64,000 bases of DNA from UBA830 sp002295635. Lineage in GTDB: Bacteria; Pseudomonadota; Alphaproteobacteria; MPNO01; UBA830. Each line of letters begins with the position of its first letter. The first letter of the stretch is position 1. Below, piece after piece: positions 53,149 through 60,133 of the stretch. Below the pieces are notes generated by a model. The model was given only the letters and a program-made list of their open reading frames with translations. It was not told the DNA's origin and ran no database searches. The position numbers were made by a program, and so were the translations under genes. The stretch lies in contig DBHK01000015.1 of NCBI GenBank assembly GCA_002295635.1, positions 124,001 through 188,000 of the forward strand, in the 5' to 3' direction.

Positions 53149-53742
53149 CTACGGCCACCCCTCCAAACGCGATAAATCTTCTTTTGTATCGAGATCGAAT
53201 GCTAGTCCCGATCGGCGAATAAACTCGACACCGTATCCCATTTTTGCCGCTTCCAATGTGTGACTATCACAACTGCTGTAACCAAACTGGAATTCGATTG
53301 TTTTCGGGGTTGGGAGCGATAATGCGTTCGTTCCGTTTCCCCTCTCGTCTGGTGCGATCCCGATCTCTTTCACAAGCACCAGTTGTTCTAAGTCCTCCAC
53401 ATTCAAATCGGGAAGGTCGGCGGCAACAATCACGGTCCGAGACGGGGAAAGTGCAGCGGTAGCTTCTGATAGCCCTGCGTTTAGACCGGTACTTACCTGT
53501 TTGATCAATGAGGCGCCATATAAACCGGCGAGTTGATTTAGAGAGGAGTCCATGGTGACAATCGTCACACACGCATCAGGAAATGCGATGGCGATAAGGT
53601 TGAGCGTTCGGGTAGCAAGATATCTATTTAGCGAGACACGCTGATCCACCTTCAGAACTTCGGCGAGGCGGGATTTGCCGGTCCGCAATCCCTTGATAGG
53701 GACAATAATATTTAGTGGATCAGTCACGAAGCCGTCGAGCAA
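53149..53742 (-). CDS. cofC: 2-phospho-L-lactate guanylyltransferase (CofC/FbiD-type)
   Basis: Nucleotidyltransferase of 197 residues in coenzyme F420 synthesis; it activates phospholactate or phosphoenolpyruvate with GTP. The N-terminal GT-A-like signature is IIVPIKGLRTGKSRLAEVL (residues 12-30). The acid motif VIVAADLPDLNVED is mid-protein, and GNGTNALSLPTP plus IEFQFGYSSCDSH follow the CofC pattern. It overlaps cofD by 23 bases, so the two are co-translated. Confidence 0.88.
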   Translation of the reverse strand: MLDGFVTDPLNIIVPIKGLRTGKSRLAEVLKVDQRVSLNRYLATRTLNLIAIAFPDACVTIVTMDSSLNQLAGLYGASLIKQVSTGLNAGLSEATAALSPSRTVIVAADLPDLNVEDLEQLVLVKEIGIAPDERGNGTNALSLPTPKTIEFQFGYSSCDSHTLEAAKMGYGVEFIRRSGLAFDLDTKEDLSRLEGWP

Positions 53743-54661
53743 ATGAGAGGGTTTCTTCTGCTAACGACCTACTGGCAGTTTCATTTTTCATTATCGTTTT
53801 AGTAACAAGAACCTTTAAGCCTCTCGCTCGCAGGACGTCCGCCTCCGACTTATCAGCGATGTCAATAACAATTCCATCTGATATTCCGTGATAATGATTT
53901 GCGATATTGAGGACTGACGGAGAGAGACCGAGTTCCAACATCATTTTAGCGGCTGGACCCTTGATCGCCTCACCGTTGATAATTGGAGACACCGCCAGAA
54001 CAGGGACGTTTGTACTTAGGAATTTTCGCATCTCTGGAATGGCTAGAATCGGATCGATACTTACGTACGGGTTGGAGGGGCAGATTATGACACAATCTAT
54101 TTCGTCGTGATTGATCGCTTTATGTAGTGGCTCCGACAGGGTTGCCTCAGATGCTCGGTCAAAGCGGAAACCAGTTACAACGGGCTGGCATTTGCGCTTC
54201 ACGAAGTAATCTTGGAAGGATAGCTCACCATCTTTTGTCGCGACGATTGTAGATACTGGCTTATCGGAAACGGGAACTATCCGATAGGAGACATCTAGTT
54301 TACGACATATAGATTCTGTTACTTCTGAAAGCGATTCGCCTGCGGATAATCTCCGGGTGCGCTCCAAGTGTGTTGCTAGATCTTGGTCTCCGAGTCGGAA
54401 CCAGGAGGGCCCCCCGAGCGTTTCAAGCGTTGTTATCGCGTTCCATGTTTCGTTGCGGATACCCCAACCTGTGTCGGGATTAGCGAGGCCAGCGAGTGTA
54501 TACATCACGGTATCGAGATCTGGGCAGATACGCAGGCCAAGATGGGTGAAGTCATCACCGATATTGACTGCTACTAGAAGATCCTCAGGCGGAAGAACCA
54601 TAGAAAGGCCATTGACCATTCGTGCTCCTCCTACACCGCCCGCGAGTGCCAGAAAAGTCAT
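53720..54661 (-). CDS. cofD: 2-phospho-L-lactate transferase (CofD/FbiA)
   Basis: F420 synthesis enzyme of 313 residues that joins the activated phospho-acid to the deazaflavin Fo. Motifs are LALAGGVGGARMVNGLSMVL at the N-terminus, VNIGDDFTHLGLRICPDLDT, GIRNETWNAITTL, WFRLGDQDLATHLERT and IICPSNPYVSIDPIL. All are typical of CofD. It begins one base after the cofE stop and overlaps cofC at its end. Confidence 0.94.
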   Translation of the reverse strand: MTFLALAGGVGGARMVNGLSMVLPPEDLLVAVNIGDDFTHLGLRICPDLDTVMYTLAGLANPDTGWGIRNETWNAITTLETLGGPSWFRLGDQDLATHLERTRRLSAGESLSEVTESICRKLDVSYRIVPVSDKPVSTIVATKDGELSFQDYFVKRKCQPVVTGFRFDRASEATLSEPLHKAINHDEIDCVIICPSNPYVSIDPILAIPEMRKFLSTNVPVLAVSPIINGEAIKGPAAKMMLELGLSPSVLNIANHYHGISDGIVIDIADKSEADVLRARGLKVLVTKTIMKNETASRSLAEETLSFARRLRD

Positions 54662-54662
54662 T

Positions 54663-55481
54663 TCAGGAAAATAAGTCTTGGGTACGAGGACGAACGAGAT
54701 CTGATGCCACCCCCTTGCCTCGGATCCAATTCAAACCGCGAATCCGCACGACCGGCAGACCCTCGTCTCCCTGACCCATTAGTATAGATGCTGCCGAAGC
54801 AATTTCGTCTGCCAACGCGATCTCACTGGACTGGAGTTCCATTCCTGAGCGATCCTGTTGGCCACGGCGGTCGAACAACGCAGGCAAACCGTAACATCCG
54901 ATCGCGGTACCGATGGTCCCGTTGCGCCAGGCGCGTCCCATACTGTCAATAACGATTACGGCTATCGGGAGACCGGTGATGTCCTCTAACTCCTGCGAGA
55001 TCGACATCGCAGATGCATCTGGGTCTTCGGGCAGCAGAACGGCCGTTCCATCGTCGCCCGTGTTTGAGAGATCTATTGCTGCATTCGCGACTACGCATCC
55101 ATTTTTTTGTCGTGCAATTATCAGGCCGGGTCGTTTTCGCACTATCTCAATTGACTCCTGCAGGATCAATTCGACTAGTCGCGGGTCTTTGCCAGTTTCA
55201 ATGGCAAGTGCATTAGCTTCCTCCGATGGTGAGACATCCGCAATCCTTACACGCCTGCCTTCCGATTTGGATACGACTTTCTGAGCGATGACCAAAATGT
55301 CGCCCTCTTTTAGAGCGCCAGCATCTATAGGGAATACTTTTGCTATGATTTGCGCCAATGGATCCATCGGTTTGATTTCAGGCAAACCTTCGGGTGCATA
55401 TAGCTCCAGTCGGCGCGATAAATCCGACACGTTTTTATACCTTTTTAAAAATTTAGCGACTATCGTATCCGTTATGTTCAT
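54663..55481 (-). CDS. cofE: Coenzyme F420-0:L-glutamate ligase (CofE/FbiB N-terminal type)
   Basis: Ligase of 272 residues adding the glutamate tail to F420-0 using GTP. Motifs include LKEGDILVIAQKVVSKSEGR, GKDPRLVELILQES, IARQKNGCVVANAAIDLSNT, PIAVIVIDSMGRAWRNGTIG (residues 158-177) and the final GWNWIRGKG-like region. It has only the ligase domain, without the nitroreductase-like domain of actinobacterial FbiB. The start at 55481 was preferred over an ATG 21 bases upstream. First gene of the cofE-cofD-cofC cluster. Confidence 0.93.
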   Translation of the reverse strand: MNITDTIVAKFLKRYKNVSDLSRRLELYAPEGLPEIKPMDPLAQIIAKVFPIDAGALKEGDILVIAQKVVSKSEGRRVRIADVSPSEEANALAIETGKDPRLVELILQESIEIVRKRPGLIIARQKNGCVVANAAIDLSNTGDDGTAVLLPEDPDASAMSISQELEDITGLPIAVIVIDSMGRAWRNGTIGTAIGCYGLPALFDRRGQQDRSGMELQSSEIALADEIASAASILMGQGDEGLPVVRIRGLNWIRGKGVASDLVRPRTQDLFS

Positions 55482-55566
55482 ATTAGAACAGCGGGGCTCC
55501 AAAACGTAATGCGATCAACTATATTGCCTTTTTGGATTGCTTTCTTTGAGATCCCGGGAGCGAATG

Positions 55567-55878
55567 ATGCCTAATCAAGAACGCGGATATCACGATATCG
55601 GTGGTGACCCCCGTCATGCCACATCTGTGTCTAGCCAGTCTATGGAACCGCCAGGCTGGGCACATTTGACGGACGCGCTGCGTACAGCGCTCGGTGATCG
55701 ATACCGTCTTCACGAACAGCGGAGAAAGATAGAAGAACTCGGCGAAGATGTATATGAAAGCGTCACCTATTACGAAATACGCGTGATCGCATTGTTAGAA
55801 ATGGTTGTTGAAAGAGGTTTTCTGACGCGCGATCAAGTCACTATGAAAATGGCTGAAATTACAAAACGGGGTCGATGA
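55567..55878 (+). CDS. Nitrile hydratase beta-subunit N-terminal-like protein
   Basis: A 103-residue protein resembling the helical N-terminal part of nitrile hydratase (and thiocyanate hydrolase) beta subunits: GYHDIGGDPRHA at the start, PPGWAHLTDALRTALG, and the helix pair YYEIRVIALLEMVVERGFLT. It lacks the SH3-like C-terminal domain, and no metal-binding alpha subunit is in the window. GGGAG six bases upstream supports the ATG at 55567. It sits one base before an isochorismatase-fold hydrolase, with which it is probably co-translated. Enzyme role unproven. Confidence 0.65.
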   Translation: MPNQERGYHDIGGDPRHATSVSSQSMEPPGWAHLTDALRTALGDRYRLHEQRRKIEELGEDVYESVTYYEIRVIALLEMVVERGFLTRDQVTMKMAEITKRGR

Positions 55879-55879
55879 C

Positions 55880-56557
55880 ATGAGGGCTGAATTCGAAGAT
55901 CACTGCTGGGCCGACATCATGTCGGAAGAAATCCTAAAAATATATGAGCCTTATCATCGCGAGGTATATGTGGGTGACCGCCCCGCACTCCTAGCTATCG
56001 ATCTCTACAACTTGGTTTATAGGGGCGGAGAGAGAGAACCACACGAGATAGTGGATGAATTTCCCAGCACCTGTGGACGCTACGCATGGGAGGCCATAGA
56101 GCCTACTAAGCGCCTTTTTTCCACGGCTAGAAGTGTTGGTATTCCAGTAATGTACACGACGGCACCAGCCACATCGGACGTAGTGGCGACGAACCGTCAA
56201 GATGGGTTGGGGACAACGGATAACGATTACGAAATATTCGATGCCTTCGCGCCTCAGGAAGGCGATGTAATGATTGTGAAGCAGAGGGCAAGCGCGTTCT
56301 TTGGAACCCCCATTCTACCGGAACTGAACCGCCTAGGGGTCAATAGCCTGATTGTGTGCGGAGAGAGTACATCGGGCTGTGTCCGTGCCTCGGCTGTAGA
56401 CGCATATTCGGCAGGATTTCACGTTTCTATAGCTGAGGAGTGCGTGTTTGACCGTTCCATCTTGTCGCATAAGGTAAACTTATTTGATTTACACCATAAG
56501 TATGCCGATGTAATTCCAACGTTAGATATCATCTCACATCTGGAGTCGGCGCGCTAA
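55880..56557 (+). CDS. Isochorismatase-fold cysteine hydrolase
   Basis: Amidase-like hydrolase of 225 residues. The catalytic triad is visible: Asp in ALLAIDLYNLVY, Lys in IVKQRASAFFGTP and Cys in GESTSGCVRASAVDAY. Relatives hydrolyse N-carbamoylsarcosine, nicotinamide or ureides. Pairing with the nitrile-hydratase-like protein suggests the order nitrile to amide to acid, but this is inference. An N-terminal extension of about 30 residues (EFEDHCWADIMSEEILKIYE) precedes the fold. Confidence 0.87.
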   Translation: MRAEFEDHCWADIMSEEILKIYEPYHREVYVGDRPALLAIDLYNLVYRGGEREPHEIVDEFPSTCGRYAWEAIEPTKRLFSTARSVGIPVMYTTAPATSDVVATNRQDGLGTTDNDYEIFDAFAPQEGDVMIVKQRASAFFGTPILPELNRLGVNSLIVCGESTSGCVRASAVDAYSAGFHVSIAEECVFDRSILSHKVNLFDLHHKYADVIPTLDIISHLESAR

Positions 56558-56652
56558 AGTGTCCACGATAAAATGGATCGCGACGTTACAGCAATATTCT
56601 CATACTGCTAAATTAATGACCGATTATTTGCTTCGGACCTCGAACCGAATAC

Positions 56653-57456
56653 CTATTTCCCTTTGAAAGTCGGATCACGCTTCTCCAGCATGGCAGTCAC
56701 CGCCTCTAAATGATCATCTGTACTGTGGCAAATAGCTTGTAGCGCGGCGCAGTTGTCGAGGAAGTCGAAGAGGCCCGAATTAAGCGACTGACGAAGCATT
56801 GACTTTAACATACGCGCCGTCACCGGAGGACGCCCGGCGATAGTTTTCGCAAGATCCATTGCTCGTGGCATTAGCTGATCGGATGCTACACATTCAAGCG
56901 CAAGACCGATCTCGGCTGCTTCCTCACCACCTACGATCCGACCGGTGAAGATCAGTTCCGCAGCGCGTTGCAGTCCAACCCGACGAGGCATGATCCAAGC
57001 ACCGCCGTCACCGGGGATTATCCCAACATTGATAAACGTTTCACCAAACTTTGCTTTTTCGGAGGCGATGACAATATCACAATAGATCGCCAAATCGCAG
57101 CCAGCGCCGATCGCCGGGCCTTGAACGGCCGAGATAGAGGGGATATCAAGAGTATACAGCGCCTTCGGCACTTTTTGGATACCTTCTATATATCCGCGGC
57201 GAGTTCCTGCCGGTCCGCCACCGAAAATACCTTTTTTTTCCTTCATATCTTTAATATTTCCTCCGGCCGAAAATGCAGAACCTTCGGCCGAGAGCACCAA
57301 GACGCGCGCCTCTTCGCTTACCTGTGTCCTATCAATTGCATCCACTATCTCGTCAGTAAAATCCTGCTCCGAAAACGCGTTACGGATATCGTCCCGGGCT
57401 AGCACGAGGTGTGCGATGCCGTTTTTGATGCTAAATTTGATGTTGGTATATTCCAT
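56653..57456 (-). CDS. Enoyl-CoA hydratase/isomerase (crotonase) family protein
   Basis: Crotonase-fold enzyme of 267 residues. Oxyanion-hole segments are SAEGSAFSAGGNIKDMKEKK and SAVQGPAIGAGCDLAIYCDI, followed by FINVGIIPGDGGAWIMPRRV and GRIVGGEEAAEIGLALECVA. These CoA-ester enzymes hydrate, isomerise or cleave acyl-CoAs. A short intergenic region separates it from the divergent NAD(P)HX repair gene. The specific acyl-CoA is unknown. Confidence 0.92.
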   Translation of the reverse strand: MEYTNIKFSIKNGIAHLVLARDDIRNAFSEQDFTDEIVDAIDRTQVSEEARVLVLSAEGSAFSAGGNIKDMKEKKGIFGGGPAGTRRGYIEGIQKVPKALYTLDIPSISAVQGPAIGAGCDLAIYCDIVIASEKAKFGETFINVGIIPGDGGAWIMPRRVGLQRAAELIFTGRIVGGEEAAEIGLALECVASDQLMPRAMDLAKTIAGRPPVTARMLKSMLRQSLNSGLFDFLDNCAALQAICHSTDDHLEAVTAMLEKRDPTFKGK

Positions 57457-57542
57457 TAAAATATATTCCTATATGAGATATAGCATCGCGGATAGGGGGG
57501 CGCTGTTGTGGAGTCAAGCCCGCGATGAGATAGGACGAGAAT

Positions 57543-59018
57543 TTGGCAAAGAACGAACTTTTGACTGTGAGCCAAATGCATGCAGCGGATGCTGCCGCAA
57601 TGGCGAGCGGCATTTCTAGTGACGCGCTTATGGAAGCTGCCGGAATAGCGGTGGCTGGAGAAATCCGGTCGCGCTGGGCGAGCCGTCCAGTTGCTGTTCT
57701 TTGTGGGCCGGGCAATAACGGTGGTGATGGTTTCGTTGTTGCTCGGCACCTTGATCAGGCCGGTTGGCCGGTATCCGTATATCTCCTCGGCGCGAAAGAT
57801 CGTCTTTCGGGTGATGCTGCGGTAAATGCAAAGCGTTGGAGTGGGGCTATAGAGATGCTCTCACCTGCGGCGTTAGACGGCGCGGAACTCGTAGTCGATT
57901 CTCTTTTCGGTGCTGGGCTCGAGCGCCCTCTTGAAGGTATGGCCTCGGAAGTGGTCAATCTCATCTCTGGCCTGGATGTGCCGTGCGTCGCGATCGATTT
58001 GCCGTCTGGCATACACGGTGACACTGGGATGGTGATGGGAGCGGCAGTTAGGGCGGAGTTGACCGTTACATTTTTCCGACGAAAACCCGGACATTTACTT
58101 CAGCCAGGCCGCGAAAGGGCGGGGCAGGTTGTGGTTGCCGATATCGGTATTCCGGAAGCAACGCTCGAGAATATTGGACCCAAGGTGAAATCAAACGATC
58201 ATTCTTTATGGATAGACCAATATCCTTGGCCCAAGCGCGAAGATCATAAATATACACGTGGTCATGGCCTGGTTGTCGGAGGGGACTCGATGAGTGGTGC
58301 CGCCAGACTCGCATCCCAATCGGCTCGGCGGGTCGGTGCAGGTTTGGTCACCGTTGCCGCTGATCCTAAATCCCTTGGAGCTTATACGGTCGACCAACCG
58401 GGTCTTCTTACATTACCTTTTCGGACGGCGGCCGAGTTCGATGACATTCTGGAAGATGACCGAAAAAACGGGGTTCTGATTGGCCCGGGGTGTGGGGTCA
58501 GTCGAAGGACGCATGATATTATTCTAGCTGCTGCAAAAAAAAAGCGTCTGCTTGTACTTGATGCGGATGCGTTAAGGACCTTTCAGGACGGACCCGAGGA
58601 ATTGTTTGCGGCGATCAGCCAAACTCCCTGCGTGCTTACGCCGCACGAGGGAGAATTCTCGCGATTGTTTGGAGTGACGGGGGACAAGCTAACGAGGGTG
58701 CGTAAGGCTGCTGAAATCGCGGGCGCAATAATTCTCCTAAAGGGCGCTGATACGGTTATCGCGGCTCCTGATGGACGGGCCGTAATCAACGAGAACGCCC
58801 CACCGACCCTAGCGACAGCGGGTACAGGTGATGTGCTAGCGGGAACTATCCTTGGCCTGATAATACAAGGTTTCCCCGTTTTTGAGGCGGTTTGCGCCGC
58901 GTGTTGGCTCAATGGAGATGTCGCGACTACGTTTGGTCCTGGCCTTATTGCTGAGGATTTACCGGTACATTTCCCAGCCGCATTGCGCAGGCTGAGAGAT
59001 TTGGCAGGTATCGACTAA
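57543..59018 (+). CDS. nnr: Bifunctional NAD(P)H-hydrate epimerase/dehydratase
   Basis: Two-domain nucleotide repair enzyme of 491 residues. The N-terminal YjeF_N epimerase contains VLCGPGNNGGDGFVVARHLD and VDSLFGAGLERP. The C-terminal ribokinase-like dehydratase has GHGLVVGGDSMSGAARLASQ, LIGPGCGVS, VLDADAL, LTPHEGEFSRLFG and the ATP motif ATAGTGDVLAGTILGL. It repairs hydrated NADH and NADPH using ADP. A TTG start at 57543 gives the full epimerase domain; no ATG lies near that start. Confidence 0.95.
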   Translation: MAKNELLTVSQMHAADAAAMASGISSDALMEAAGIAVAGEIRSRWASRPVAVLCGPGNNGGDGFVVARHLDQAGWPVSVYLLGAKDRLSGDAAVNAKRWSGAIEMLSPAALDGAELVVDSLFGAGLERPLEGMASEVVNLISGLDVPCVAIDLPSGIHGDTGMVMGAAVRAELTVTFFRRKPGHLLQPGRERAGQVVVADIGIPEATLENIGPKVKSNDHSLWIDQYPWPKREDHKYTRGHGLVVGGDSMSGAARLASQSARRVGAGLVTVAADPKSLGAYTVDQPGLLTLPFRTAAEFDDILEDDRKNGVLIGPGCGVSRRTHDIILAAAKKKRLLVLDADALRTFQDGPEELFAAISQTPCVLTPHEGEFSRLFGVTGDKLTRVRKAAEIAGAIILLKGADTVIAAPDGRAVINENAPPTLATAGTGDVLAGTILGLIIQGFPVFEAVCAACWLNGDVATTFGPGLIAEDLPVHFPAALRRLRDLAGID

Positions 59019-59202
59019 TCGATTTTAGTTTTCTACTTATAAAAAAAATAGGTGTCTTGTGGAGGATTGAGCGGTTAGACTAACAAATGCAAAGTATCGC
59101 ATAGTCTTATGTTTTTAGATGGTTTTTAAGATCGGTCTCCGAAATCCGAATTTTGAGTTTGGTATTTTGCGTGTGCGTTTTTTGGCCAGGAAGCAGAAAG
59201 TG

Positions 59203-59508
59203 ATGGACTTGCTCAAAGGTGACTGTGTACGTGTTTTGAATAGTTTCTTTTTTAAGCGTGGAAAAGATATAGAATACGTTCGGGAAGGATCGCAATTTCG
59301 GCACGTGCGGCGCGATGGCTTGATCGAAACCGCTCGTATATTGTCGGTGGCCACGGATCTCCACGGTATCCCGCACGTCCGGTTCCAGGTGAGTTTTGAT
59401 CGACCTGATCAGAATCAAGTTGACGGTGGTGCCCGCATGCTTGCCCTGAAAGCGTTTGCCGACCGGTATCGGGAACGCGTCTCTAAAGCTGAGCCCATGG
59501 GCCACTGA
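59203..59508 (+). CDS. Conserved hypothetical protein (101 residues)
   Basis: Not recognised as a named family. The sequence MDLLKGDCVRVLNSFFFKRG, then VREGSQFRHVRRDGLIETAR and PHVRFQVSFDR, suggests a small all-beta fold (about five strands) with a C-terminal helix (ARMLALKAFADRYRERV). The ATG at 59203 follows AGGAAG; a GTG one codon earlier is possible. Basic surface and size would allow nucleic-acid binding, but nothing proves it. Confidence 0.65.
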   Translation: MDLLKGDCVRVLNSFFFKRGKDIEYVREGSQFRHVRRDGLIETARILSVATDLHGIPHVRFQVSFDRPDQNQVDGGARMLALKAFADRYRERVSKAEPMGH

Positions 59509-59529
59509 AATAAACTAGAGCGGTCAAGA

Positions 59530-60006
59530 TCAGTCAGTTTGCAGGGGTAATGCAGTTTCGTATTTTACTCGATTGAGTGCAAAACTCGACTTGATGCTGG
59601 CGACACCGGGTATCCGCGTAAGATGGTCTTTTAGAAAAGTCTCGTAGTCTGAAACGTCCGGCACAACGATGCGCAAGAGATAATCGGCATCTCCGGTCAT
59701 CAAATATGCTTCCATTACCTCCGGCCGTTTGGAAATGACGCGCTCGAAGGTTTCAAGGGCTGACTCTATCTGGCGTTCAAGGGTAACTTGTACAAAAACA
59801 CTCAGCGAAAATCCTGCACTTCCCTGATTTAGGATCGCCGCGTAACGATCGATAATGCCAGCGTTTTCAAGGTCGCGTACGCGGCGCAAACACGGAGACG
59901 GTGATAGTCCTACCGCTCTAGCTAGGTCTACGTTGCTGATCCGACCATTACGCTGTAACTGATCCAGAATACGCCTATCAAAAATATCTAATCCAATTTT
60001 AGGCAT
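59530..60006 (-). CDS. Lrp/AsnC family transcriptional regulator
   Basis: Full-length Lrp-type regulator of 158 residues. The HTH is in LDQLQRNGRISNVDLARAVG followed by LSPSPCLRRVRDLENAGIID; the RAM domain has VFVQVTLERQIESALETF, then AYLMTGDADYLLRIVVPD. The start at 60006 (MPKIGLDIFDRR) is standard for the family; the open frame extends much further upstream but has no homology there. It is divergent from the AceE-like gene across 127 bases, so it probably controls that gene in response to an amino acid or oxo-acid. Confidence 0.93.
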   Translation of the reverse strand: MPKIGLDIFDRRILDQLQRNGRISNVDLARAVGLSPSPCLRRVRDLENAGIIDRYAAILNQGSAGFSLSVFVQVTLERQIESALETFERVISKRPEVMEAYLMTGDADYLLRIVVPDVSDYETFLKDHLTRIPGVASIKSSFALNRVKYETALPLQTD

Positions 60007-60133
60007 TTTCGAATACCATAGATACAATTCGAGCAATTTTATTGCGTTAAAATTCGAATCTGGCAAGCACTTCGCAACATGCCTTGCGGACTTAAATGTT
60101 AAAATTTGATTTGTTTTACACGGGATTGGAGGA

